From positions 1 through 58,111 of the forward strand of contig DASSYR010000070.1 of the NCBI GenBank assembly GCA_035703165.1: a DNA stretch of 58,111 nt. Direction: 5' to 3'. The DNA is from AWTP1-9 sp035703165. GTDB taxonomy: Bacteria > Bacteroidota > Bacteroidia > Chitinophagales > Chitinophagaceae. Numbering within the stretch: position 1 is the stretch's first letter; every line of letters starts with the position of its first letter. The notes beneath the pieces are model-generated. The model was not told where the DNA came from, did not search any database, and saw only the letters and a program-made list of their open reading frames with translations. The position numbers and the translations under genes were made by a program. Positions 26,518-34,539 of this stretch are shown piece by piece.

Positions 26518-26946
26518 CTACACCCGATTATAGTCTGCCCTCCATTTTTGAATTGATTTTTTGATATCAGCAGCACGGGATCCTTCCTCTGCTGCTTTTT
26601 TTGCCAGAGAAACAAATTCTTCGTCGGAGGCAAACCGAAGGGCAATAATCTGAGATATGCGCAGCCGGCTATCAAGAGGTTTGCCTGTTAATATAAAATG
26701 TCTGAAATTTTCTTCTGCCCTGATGGCTCTGTCTTGGGCTCTCAACGCAAACGACCGTGAATACCAGTAAAAGATGAAGAGAAGTGCTGAAATAACTACT
26801 AATAAAGAAGCCGAATAAACATTTTCTTTTGCAGAATAAATAAGATTAACAATACTTCCTACCAATATCGCCAGCATAATAACCGGTGTAATAAAATGCC
26901 ACAAAGGAATGTAACGGCCATGATTTGCCAGATTTTGTTCTTTCAT
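26518..26946 (-). CDS. DUF6526-like membrane protein
   Basis: 142 residues with two hydrophobic spans (about 18-36 and 46-63), followed by a conserved basic/charged helix (SFALRAQDRAIRAEENFRHF), ending in WRADYNRV. It fits the small Bacteroidota family DUF6526 as I remember it. The function is unknown. It is convergent with the thioesterase gene and divergent from cinA. Confidence 0.7.
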   Translation of the reverse strand: MKEQNLANHGRYIPLWHFITPVIMLAILVGSIVNLIYSAKENVYSASLLVVISALLFIFYWYSRSFALRAQDRAIRAEENFRHFILTGKPLDSRLRISQIIALRFASDEEFVSLAKKAAEEGSRAADIKKSIQKWRADYNRV

Positions 26947-26982
26947 AAAAATTAAATTTGTTTAAAAGTTGGGCTAAAATTA

Positions 26983-27003
26983 GACAATCTACAACAGATT
27001 GTC
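26983..27003. promoter_or_regulatory. Palindrome between the DUF6526 and cinA genes
   Basis: GACAATCT, spacer ACAAC, AGATTGTC is a perfect 8-5-8 inverted repeat in the divergent intergenic region, downstream of a plus-strand TAAATTTG (26953-26960). It could be an operator or a leader hairpin of cinA. Confidence 0.4.
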
Positions 27004-27063
27004 CATCTTATTTAAAAGGTGTGACGTAGATTGCATCTGAAAAATTATTTAAAACTCCATCAT

Positions 27064-28311
27064 ATGGCAACGGCTTCTATTATTACTATTGGGGATGAAT
27101 TGCTCATTGGCCATACAATTGATACCAATAGTGCCTGGATAGCACAGCATCTCAATAATTTGGGAGTATGGGTTAACCGCCGTACTGCAGTAGGCGATGT
27201 ATGGGACGATATTTGGAATGCATTGGATGAAGAGAGCCGGCATTCTAATATAATTCTAATTACGGGCGGACTTGGACCAACGGCAGATGATATTACCAAA
27301 CCGTTGCTTTGTAAATATTTTGGAGGAGAAATGGTAATAAATGAAGAAGCATTACAAAATGTAAAAGATATTTTCAACCGATTAAATCGGCCGATTATTG
27401 AAAGAAATTTAAAACAGGCGGAAGTACCGAATAATTGTAAAGTGCTCAACAACAAAAGAGGTACTGCACCAGGTATGTGGTTTGAAAAAGAGGGTAAAAT
27501 TTATGTTTCTATGCCGGGTGTACCCTATGAAATGAAAGGGATAATGCTGGATTATGTTTTGCCCCAATTACCTGCGCTGTTCAAACTTCCCGCTGTTTAC
27601 CATAAAACTTTATTAACCGCCGGACAGGGCGAGTCTTTTATCGCTGAAAAACTTAAAGATTTTGAACTCCACCTTCCCTCCTATATTAAACTCGCTTATC
27701 TGCCTGATTATGGTATGGTCCGCCTTCGGTTAACAGGGAAAAACAATGATAAAAAAATTTTGGAAAAAGAAGTAAATGAAAAATTTGAACAACTGAAATT
27801 ACTTGTTGCAGATTTTTTGGTTACGGACACCGATGATCCTATGGAATTAGTTATTGGAAAAATATTGAGAAGCGCTAATAAAACCATGTGTACGGCCGAA
27901 AGTTGTACAGGAGGATCTATTGCCAGCTTAATTACTTCAGTTGCCGGCAGTAGTGATTATTTCAAAGGCAGTATTGTAAGTTATGCCAACGAGGTAAAAA
28001 GAAATTTGCTACAGGTTAGCCCTCAAACATTACAAACAGCGGGTGCAGTTAGTGAAGAAACAGTAACACAAATGGCACAAGGCTCTTTAATACAACTTAA
28101 CGCTGATTATACCATTGCAACTTCAGGAATAATGGGCCCGGGTGGTGGTAGCGAAGAAAAACCGGTTGGGATGGTTTGGGTAGCAGTAGGCAATAAAGAA
28201 AAAATAATAACACACCGGTTTCAATGGAGATTTGACCGGGAAAGAAACATCTCGTTAACAGTACAAAATGCCTTAAACATGTTGCGAAAGTTTATTTTAT
28301 CTCATCAATAA
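27064..28311 (+). CDS. cinA: CinA-family protein (NMN deamidase and nucleotide pyrophosphatase domains)
   Basis: 415 residues from the ATG at 27064; an upstream in-frame start at 27031 adds an unconserved leader. The N-terminal MoCF-like domain begins ASIITIGDELLIGHTIDTNS and contains ITGGLGPTADDITK, and the CinA C-terminal domain contains AESCTGGSIASLIT with GSIVSYANEVK and TSGIMGPGGG. The family recycles nicotinamide mononucleotide by deamidation. Both domains look intact. Confidence 0.93.
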   Translation: MATASIITIGDELLIGHTIDTNSAWIAQHLNNLGVWVNRRTAVGDVWDDIWNALDEESRHSNIILITGGLGPTADDITKPLLCKYFGGEMVINEEALQNVKDIFNRLNRPIIERNLKQAEVPNNCKVLNNKRGTAPGMWFEKEGKIYVSMPGVPYEMKGIMLDYVLPQLPALFKLPAVYHKTLLTAGQGESFIAEKLKDFELHLPSYIKLAYLPDYGMVRLRLTGKNNDKKILEKEVNEKFEQLKLLVADFLVTDTDDPMELVIGKILRSANKTMCTAESCTGGSIASLITSVAGSSDYFKGSIVSYANEVKRNLLQVSPQTLQTAGAVSEETVTQMAQGSLIQLNADYTIATSGIMGPGGGSEEKPVGMVWVAVGNKEKIITHRFQWRFDRERNISLTVQNALNMLRKFILSHQ

Positions 28312-28345
28312 TTTGGTGGGTATATAGTGATTAGGCGGAATTAAT

Positions 28346-28353
28346 TACCTTTG
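28346..28353 (+). promoter_or_regulatory. Putative -7 promoter element for the E2 gene
   Basis: TACCTTTG followed by C is the classic Bacteroidota -7 element. It lies about 135 bases upstream of the E2 start codon, implying a long leader. Confidence 0.45.
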
Positions 28354-28488
28354 CGGCCTATGTAATTGCTTGCTATTCCAGCCAAATGTATTTGCTACCT
28401 TAGATAAAGTATAGCGCAATCAAGTGCTGATATAGTAACTCAATTGCTGATTATCATAAAGTATTATCTAAAAAAACTTAAATAACTT

Positions 28489-29820
28489 ATGCCTTTAGTT
28501 GACCTGGTAATGCCGAAATTAGGCGAAAGTATTATGGAAGCTACCATTTTAAAATGGCACAAAAAACCCGGTGATAGTGTAAAAATGGATGAAACCATTT
28601 TAGAAATTGCTACGGATAAAGTGGATAGTGAAGTTCCCTCCACATCAGAAGGCATAATAGACGAAATTTTGTTCAATGAAAATGATGTAGTACCAATTGG
28701 AACAGTAATTGCCAGGATTAATACAGGAAACGGTACTGTCAATATTACGCCAACAACTGTAAGTAGTGCAACGCAGGTAGTTAAAGAAGCTGCTAACGTT
28801 GTCGAAGAGGTACCCTATCAACCTGCTACCACAGCTATGATTAGTAATAAGACTGCAGGCATTCGTTTTTATTCTCCATTAGTTTTAAATATAGCAGCTA
28901 ACGAAGGCATTGCCATGAGCGAACTGGAAAAAATTCCGGGAACCGGCAATGAAGGAAGAGTTACCAAAAAGGATATTTTAGATTATATAACGAAGAAGAA
29001 AAGTGGTACAACCAGTTATCAACCCCAATTTGCAAATAAAGCAATTACCAGTAACGAAGAAAGATTACCTGCTGGTAATATTTCTCAACAACCTGTAACC
29101 AGCTATAGCGGGAATGTGGAAATTATAGAAATGGATCGCATGCGTAAGTTGATTGCCAAACACATGGTTGAAAGCAAACATACCAGCCCGCATGTAACCA
29201 GCTTTTCCGAATGCGATGTTACGAACCTAGTAATGTGGAGAGACCGGGTGAAAAAAGAGTTTGAAAAACGAGAAGGAGATAAAATAACTTTTACCCCGCT
29301 TTTTATTGAGGCAATTGTAAAATGTATAAAAAAATATCCCTGGCTTAACAGCAGTGTGGAAGGAGATAAAATAATAGTAAAAAAAGATATTAATATTGGC
29401 ATGGCCACTGCATTGCCAAGCGGCAACCTGATTGTACCGATCATTAAAGGTGCTGACCAATTAAATTTAGTTGGGTTAACAAAGCAGGTTAACCTATTAG
29501 CCAATGCAGCCCGAAATGGAAAATTAAAGCCCGACGATACTACGGGTGGTACTTTTACTTTAACCAATGTAGGTACTTTTGGAAGTATTATGGGTACACC
29601 TATTATTAACCAACCCCAGGTAGCTATTATGGCTGTAGGAGCCATAAAGAAAAGACCCATGGTAATAGAAACGCCAGCCGGTGATTCAATTGCTATCCGT
29701 CACATGATGTATCTTTCGCTTTCGTACGATCATCGTATTATTGACGGCGCTTTGGGAGCAACTTTTTTGCAGGCCGTATCAAAAGAGCTGGAAAACTTTA
29801 ACCCGGAAAGAGAGATTTAA
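28489..29820 (+). CDS. 2-oxoacid dehydrogenase E2 (dihydrolipoamide acyltransferase)
   Basis: 443 residues with the full E2 architecture: an N-terminal lipoyl domain with ATDKVDSE (lipoylated Lys44), a peripheral-subunit-binding domain (about residues 120-165, NIAANEGIAMSELEKIPGTG), and a C-terminal catalytic domain ending in SYDHRIIDG with His415 and Asp419. It transfers acyl groups to CoA in a pyruvate, branched-chain or oxoglutarate dehydrogenase complex. The E1 and E3 genes are not adjacent, so the substrate class stays open. Confidence 0.93.
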   Translation: MPLVDLVMPKLGESIMEATILKWHKKPGDSVKMDETILEIATDKVDSEVPSTSEGIIDEILFNENDVVPIGTVIARINTGNGTVNITPTTVSSATQVVKEAANVVEEVPYQPATTAMISNKTAGIRFYSPLVLNIAANEGIAMSELEKIPGTGNEGRVTKKDILDYITKKKSGTTSYQPQFANKAITSNEERLPAGNISQQPVTSYSGNVEIIEMDRMRKLIAKHMVESKHTSPHVTSFSECDVTNLVMWRDRVKKEFEKREGDKITFTPLFIEAIVKCIKKYPWLNSSVEGDKIIVKKDINIGMATALPSGNLIVPIIKGADQLNLVGLTKQVNLLANAARNGKLKPDDTTGGTFTLTNVGTFGSIMGTPIINQPQVAIMAVGAIKKRPMVIETPAGDSIAIRHMMYLSLSYDHRIIDGALGATFLQAVSKELENFNPEREI

Positions 29821-29862
29821 ATTATCGCTGTCTTCCCTAACAACAATCGCAACCACTGCCTT

Positions 29863-30375
29863 TTATTGAGTAGGTGCACCGTATGTTTTATGCTCAAATG
29901 ATATCTTATTTTTCTTGATTTTCACTACCAAAAAATTGTCATAATCCGTCTCAGCAAAATCATTTTGTATTTTTTTTTCACCACATAAAGTATTAATCAA
30001 ATCGTCAATGGTATTGCTATGCCCGATAATTAAAACATTTTTCTTTAGTGCCTTTATCCGTTCAATAAACGTAGGCATTGTGTCATTAGAATATAACTCA
30101 ACCGGCACTCCAATAGCATCACTTAAAGGCTTGGCAGTTGATTTGGTTCTTACCCTGTCAGTTGAAAAAATGTAAGCGATTTTTTTATTCAGTAATATTT
30201 TTTTTAAATTCTCTGCCCTTTGTACCCCTGGTTCGCTTAATGGCACATCACTGCTCATACCGGGGCCCTGTTGCATTTTTTCGGCATGACGTACAACATA
30301 AAAAGTTTGGCTACTTGCAACAACGGGTATAAAAAAAACCATAAATAATATCTGCCTCATATATTTTTTTAACAA
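29863..30375 (-). CDS. Exported histidine phosphatase family protein
   Basis: 170 residues. A signal peptide (RQILFMVFFIPVVASSQ) is followed by the phosphohistidine motif YVVRHAEK and PLSEPGVQRAENL, with the second His in IIGHSNTIDDL. This is the phosphoglycerate mutase-like/SixA-like fold. Export suggests a periplasmic phosphatase; the substrate is unknown. The start may be the ATG at 30375 or at 30360. It converges with the E2 gene. Confidence 0.87.
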   Translation of the reverse strand: MLKKYMRQILFMVFFIPVVASSQTFYVVRHAEKMQQGPGMSSDVPLSEPGVQRAENLKKILLNKKIAYIFSTDRVRTKSTAKPLSDAIGVPVELYSNDTMPTFIERIKALKKNVLIIGHSNTIDDLINTLCGEKKIQNDFAETDYDNFLVVKIKKNKISFEHKTYGAPTQ

Positions 30376-30447
30376 GATATAAAAAAAGTTTTTTGTAAAT
30401 ACATAGTCTTTTTTATAAATTCATGTTATTACTAACCACAAAAAGCT

Positions 30448-31167
30448 ATGAAGACATTATCCGAAACCTGGTTTGCAGACGGGTACATAGATTTTGAATT
30501 AAAAAAATATACACTCCTCGCCTATTTGCAGGAAATAAACCGGTATTTCAACGAAAATAAATTATACCCGCAACTGTCAGATGTAATTTTTCATTACAAT
30601 AATATTGTTGCCTTCAGAGAAAATAAAAAGTTTTTGCAGGAACAATTTCCTAAAAAACTTACCGGTATCCAAATTCAAAAACTTCAGGTTCTTTATGAGC
30701 AAATGATTGGTGATGATGAACTAATGCAGGAATTGGAAAATATCATCAATTATTCTGCTAGCAAAATGAAAACCACCATCAACAGCGGTACAGATTTATA
30801 CGAGTTTGTAGAGCAAAAGCTGGTAATTTATCCCATTGGTATTATTCCTTTAGATACCGTAGAAGGCTACTTTTTTTTGTGCGATGGTCATTATCGCTAT
30901 ATTAAAGCATACCAATATCGCTTAAGTATAATTGAAAAGCATGATGAAAAATACCGTTCGATTAAAACTTCTTATGTAACGGAATGGGAAAAGAATATGG
31001 TAAACACTTATGAAAATATTAAAACCCAATTAATTCGGACAAATAAAACACTCCCTAACCCGGCTGTTTATACTATAGAAACCGATTTGAGTTATCCACT
31101 AGAAGAAACACTGCTACCCATTGCAAAAAGAAGCCTGGTAAGATATATCAGTTCCCAAGCAGCTTAA
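30448..31167 (+). CDS. Conserved hypothetical protein, Bacteroidota type
   Basis: 239 residues, cytoplasmic by sequence, with no recognised domain. It is mostly helical at the N-terminus (KKYTLLAYLQEINRYFNENK) and has a beta-rich middle (YPIGIIPLDTVEGYFFLCDG). The conserved-looking DTVEGYFFLCDGHYRYI may be a ligand or structural core. I recall similar proteins in Bacteroidota genomes but no known function. It overlaps the convergent EamA transporter gene by 4 bases. Confidence 0.75.
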   Translation: MKTLSETWFADGYIDFELKKYTLLAYLQEINRYFNENKLYPQLSDVIFHYNNIVAFRENKKFLQEQFPKKLTGIQIQKLQVLYEQMIGDDELMQELENIINYSASKMKTTINSGTDLYEFVEQKLVIYPIGIIPLDTVEGYFFLCDGHYRYIKAYQYRLSIIEKHDEKYRSIKTSYVTEWEKNMVNTYENIKTQLIRTNKTLPNPAVYTIETDLSYPLEETLLPIAKRSLVRYISSQAA

Positions 31168-32036
31168 TGCTTTTTGAGTATTACTACTCTCCACATTTGT
31201 AACACCACTGCCAGAATTATTAAGGTAAGACCATAAAAGAAACCGCTATTAAATTCTTTAGCTTCATTATATAAAATAAATGCCAGTACAATACCATAAA
31301 CCGGCTCAAGATTAAAAGTAAGATTAACCGTAAAAGCAGAAAGTTTTTGCAAAGCTTGTGCCGATAATTGAAATGCCCAAACAGAGCAAAACCAGGATAA
31401 AACAAGCAACCAACCAAAGTCTTCCCATCCTGGTATTATGGTTTGTACGGGAAAAATGGAAAGATAAAAAGGCATAAGAAAAGAGAGCGCAACAAACCCA
31501 CCTGTTAATTGATAAGTTAATAACGTTTCAGAATTTATTCTTTGTACAAACTGTCGTATAAAAATCATAACAAAAGCAATAAGCAATGCTGAAATAATGC
31601 CCAATATGATGCCTGTTTTGTATTGTGGGTCGAAATGAAAAATGATATAAATTCCAATCATTACCAATAAACCGAGTAACACTTCGGCCAATTTAATTGA
31701 CCTCCTGTTAACCAGGGGCTCAAGAAAGGCTGTAAAAAAGCCAACTGCCGAAAAGCAAACCAATGCTACGGATATATTAGCATATTTAATACTGCCATAA
31801 AAAGTTACCCAGTGCATGGCTGCCAGGAAACCAATTCCCGAAAGTTTAACGGCATCCCCTATACTAATTTTTGCAATCTTATTTTTAAGCAGAAATAAAA
31901 TCCACATGGTAGAAATGGTTATTAATAACCTATACCAAACCAATAAGCCTTCGTTTAAAGAAATTAACCGACCCAAAATACCGGTAAATCCTGCTAAAAA
32001 AACGGCCAAGTGCAATTTTAATATCGCTTTCTTCAT
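31164..32036 (-). CDS. EamA/DMT-family transporter
   Basis: 290 residues with ten hydrophobic spans in two EamA repeats. The first repeat ends near ALVCFSAVGFFTAFLEPLV and the second near FTVNLTFNLEPVYGIVLAFI, the paired signature of this family of inner-membrane metabolite exporters and importers. The substrate cannot be read. It is followed on the same strand by the glycosyltransferase gene upstream at 32863, separated by 51 bases. Confidence 0.88.
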   Translation of the reverse strand: MKKAILKLHLAVFLAGFTGILGRLISLNEGLLVWYRLLITISTMWILFLLKNKIAKISIGDAVKLSGIGFLAAMHWVTFYGSIKYANISVALVCFSAVGFFTAFLEPLVNRRSIKLAEVLLGLLVMIGIYIIFHFDPQYKTGIILGIISALLIAFVMIFIRQFVQRINSETLLTYQLTGGFVALSFLMPFYLSIFPVQTIIPGWEDFGWLLVLSWFCSVWAFQLSAQALQKLSAFTVNLTFNLEPVYGIVLAFILYNEAKEFNSGFFYGLTLIILAVVLQMWRVVILKKH

Positions 32037-32086
32037 ATAGTTCCAAAGAAAATCAAAAAAAGGGAAAGTTTACTTGTTAAACGAAA

Positions 32087-32863
32087 TTATACAGCCGTAG
32101 CAGAATCAATTGAAGAGGAATAATTATTCTTCATTTTACTATGATAATCTTTAAAAATACTTTGCCAACGTAGCTTTAATACACCCAGTATCCCTTCTTT
32201 AACAATACTCTTGTTCATTTTAGATTGTCCGAGTTTTCTATCAACAAACGTGATGGGAATTTCTTTTATTTTGAAGTGCAGTTTCCATGCAGCAAATTTC
32301 ATTTCAATTTGAAAAGCATACCCGATAAAACTTATTGCATCAAGATTAAGAGCTTCCAAAACTTCTTTTTTATAACATACAAATCCGGCGGTAGGATCCA
32401 TAACAGGCATCCACGTTATTAACCTTGTATAAAGAGAAGCCCCCTTTGAAATAAATATCCTGTCCCATGGCCAGTTTGCCACTTTGCCTCCTTTTACATA
32501 TCGGGAACCGATAGCTACATCTGCTCCTCCTTCTTTGCAAGTCATGTATAATCGTTGCAAATCATCAGGGTTGTGAGAAAAATCTGCGTCCATCTCGCAT
32601 ATATAGTTATAACGCTTACCTAAGGCCCACTTAAATCCGTGTATATAAGCCGTACCAAGCCCCAGTTTACCTTTCCTTTCCTCAATAAATAACTGATTGG
32701 GATATTGTATTTGTAAATCTTTTACAATTTGGGCTGTGCCATCGGGTGAACTGTCATCAACCACCAACACATGAAAATCATTTTTCATTCCAAAAACATA
32801 ATGAAGAATGGAAGCTATGTTTTCTTTTTCGTTATAAGTAGGTATAATAACAATTTTTTCCAA
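32087..32863 (-). CDS. Polyprenol monophosphomannose synthase-like glycosyltransferase (GT2)
   Basis: 258 residues without membrane spans, matching dolichol/polyprenol-phosphate mannosyltransferases: IIPTYNEKENI at the start, VVDDSSPDGTAQIV for nucleotide binding, MDADFSHNPDDL with the DxD metal site, and MDPTAGFVCYKKEVL. It uses GDP-mannose or a related donor to charge a lipid carrier for glycan or lipoprotein modification. It is transcribed with the EamA gene possibly. Confidence 0.92.
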   Translation of the reverse strand: MEKIVIIPTYNEKENIASILHYVFGMKNDFHVLVVDDSSPDGTAQIVKDLQIQYPNQLFIEERKGKLGLGTAYIHGFKWALGKRYNYICEMDADFSHNPDDLQRLYMTCKEGGADVAIGSRYVKGGKVANWPWDRIFISKGASLYTRLITWMPVMDPTAGFVCYKKEVLEALNLDAISFIGYAFQIEMKFAAWKLHFKIKEIPITFVDRKLGQSKMNKSIVKEGILGVLKLRWQSIFKDYHSKMKNNYSSSIDSATAV

Positions 32864-32942
32864 CGCAGTTATATTAAAATTTACAAGCTAAAATACAATA
32901 TCGCCACAACCATTCAGGCTAATTTCAAAAAGTGCAATTGTT

Positions 32943-33713
32943 TTAGTTCTTTTTTAACAAGGTGCGGTTTAGTATCTCAGAGAGTTTTTGCTTGGTATGT
33001 AACGGGAAGTCTCCCTTCATCATCCAATCGTAATACTGTGGTTCCGTTCTCAAAACATCAACAACGGGTTTCCCTTTATGTTTACCAAAATTAAAAACTT
33101 CCACGCCATTTTCCATTACAAACCGGCGTGCAAAATCCACAATATTATCTTCTCCTGTAAATTTCACAATAGCCTCTACTGTATTGCCAATTTGTGGATA
33201 TCTTTCAATTTGCGCCTTCACCACCTCCCAGGTAGCTATTACATCCGCTTCGGCACTATGTGCTTCATCCAATTGCCTGTCACAGTAAAATTTATATGCC
33301 GCACTTAATGTACGTTGCTCCATCATGTGAAAAATTTTTTGTGCATCCAGCATCTTTCTTCCTCTCATATCAATCTCCATTGGAACACGTAAAAATTCTT
33401 CCATTAGCAAAGGGATATCAAATCGGTTTGAATTATATCCTCCAAAATCACAATTATCCAGAAATTGTTTTATTTCATTAGCCACTTTACGAAAAGATGG
33501 AGCATCTTTTACCATTTCATCAGTAATACCATGAACATCGGATGCACCCTTAGGTATTGGCATTTCCGGATTAATTAATTTCCTTTTTATCTGGGTTGTG
33601 CCATCTGGCAAAATCTTTATGATAGCAATTTCCACAATTCTGTCAGTGCCAAGATTAATACCGGTAGTTTCCAGGTCAATAATAGCCAAAGGGCGAGTTA
33701 ATTGTAATGGCAT
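32943..33713 (-). CDS. DEDDh 3'-5' exonuclease with C-terminal DUF3820-like segment
   Basis: 256 residues from the ATG at 33713; an in-frame start at 33785 adds an unconserved leader. The exonuclease domain has IDLETTG, a central SNRFDIPLL and HSAEADVIAT, the DEDDh catalytic pattern of DnaQ-like enzymes. The C-terminal VFNFGKHKGKPVVDVL and YYDWMMKGDFP resemble the DUF3820 zinc-free module found in exonuclease X-type proteins. Role: proofreading or repair nuclease. Confidence 0.9.
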   Translation of the reverse strand: MPLQLTRPLAIIDLETTGINLGTDRIVEIAIIKILPDGTTQIKRKLINPEMPIPKGASDVHGITDEMVKDAPSFRKVANEIKQFLDNCDFGGYNSNRFDIPLLMEEFLRVPMEIDMRGRKMLDAQKIFHMMEQRTLSAAYKFYCDRQLDEAHSAEADVIATWEVVKAQIERYPQIGNTVEAIVKFTGEDNIVDFARRFVMENGVEVFNFGKHKGKPVVDVLRTEPQYYDWMMKGDFPLHTKQKLSEILNRTLLKKN

Positions 33714-33898
33714 ATCCAGTTTATTAGAGTTTTTATCTTCGAAGATACCTAAATGTTTAAAGCAAAAATTACTGTAAAGATGCAAATTTAATTATTACAA
33801 CCATCACGTAACAAGCTGAAAAATAAAGAATAAGAAAGTAACCAAAATAATGCCAGGTAAAAGAAACCGGCTTGTTCTCCTAAAAACAATACTATTTG

Positions 33899-33906
33899 TA
33901 GTTTTG
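33899..33906 (+). promoter_or_regulatory. Putative -7 element for the small lipoprotein gene
   Basis: TAGTTTTG matches TAnnTTTG 53 bases before the start of the small lipoprotein gene. A TTG at 33872 gives a rather long 24-base spacer. Confidence 0.3.
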
Positions 33907-33959
33907 CCATAATTTATTTTATAGAAAAGCGTTATTAAATACAACAAAAACATCCATCT

Positions 33960-34085
33960 ATGAAAAAAATTATAGTACTGGTAATGTTGCTAAATTTTAT
34001 TGCAGTTTTTCTTACTTCCTGTGCTTCCGGCAAGTACGGTTGCCCCACTAATTCAAGTTACTCACGTAAAGCGTTTAATAAATAG
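33960..34085 (+). CDS. Small lipoprotein, 41 residues
   Basis: A short ORF with a full lipoprotein signal: MKKII, a hydrophobic stretch, then FLTSC with Cys21 as the lipidated residue, followed by a 20-residue tail (ASGKYGCPTNSSYSRKAF) and a TAG stop. The tail has one further Cys. Tiny lipoproteins of this type are common and usually unannotated in Bacteroidota. It lies 21 bases upstream of the ytxJ-like gene, with which it may be co-transcribed. Confidence 0.65.
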   Translation: MKKIIVLVMLLNFIAVFLTSCASGKYGCPTNSSYSRKAFNK

Positions 34086-34106
34086 ATTTATTTTTCTAAG
34101 CATAGT

Positions 34107-34448
34107 ATGAACGATTGGAAACAATTACAGCATGAAAAGCAATTAGAAGAAATTATTCGTTTTTCAGCTCATAAACCCCAGGTAATTTTTAAGCACAGTA
34201 CCCGATGCTCTACCAGTTTTCTTGCAAAAAGCAGGCTTGAAAAAAATTTTTTTTCCAAGGAAATTGATTTTTATTTTCTTGATTTACTTGTATATCGTTC
34301 CTTGTCTGATAAAATCGCAGAAGTTTTTAAGGTATATCATGAATCTCCGCAAGTATTATTAATTAAAAATGGCGAGTGCGTTTATGATGAAAGCCACTTA
34401 AGTATTCAAATGGATGAAATTCTGGAACAAGCTTTTTGTGATAATTAG
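34107..34448 (+). CDS. ytxJ: YtxJ-like bacillithiol system redox protein
   Basis: 113 residues in the thioredoxin-like YtxJ family. The key motif FKHSTRCSTS keeps one Cys, followed by a helix; the rest (DLLVYRSLSDKIAEVFKVYHESPQVLLIKNG) has the cis-Pro loop QVLLI. These proteins are thought to remove bacillithiol from modified thiols. Its presence suggests this bacterium makes bacillithiol. A bidirectional terminator follows. Confidence 0.88.
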   Translation: MNDWKQLQHEKQLEEIIRFSAHKPQVIFKHSTRCSTSFLAKSRLEKNFFSKEIDFYFLDLLVYRSLSDKIAEVFKVYHESPQVLLIKNGECVYDESHLSIQMDEILEQAFCDN

Positions 34449-34503
34449 CAAAATTTAATCAGGTATAAAACAGGTTTTCGTTTTTAATAATGAAAGAGTA
34501 AAA

Positions 34504-34527
34504 TAATGGCGGCATAAGCCGCCATTA
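34504..34527. terminator. Bidirectional terminator between ytxJ and the amidohydrolase gene
   Basis: TAATGGCGGC, loop ATAA, GCCGCCATTA form a perfect 10-base stem between two convergent genes. T-rich runs are present on the minus-strand side. Confidence 0.85.
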
Positions 34528-34539
34528 TCTATTTATCAG

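Noticed and set aside
29103..29660. 185-codon minus-strand ORF
   Set aside because: It lies wholly inside the E2 gene on the opposite strand and has no motif; the E2 frame is certain.
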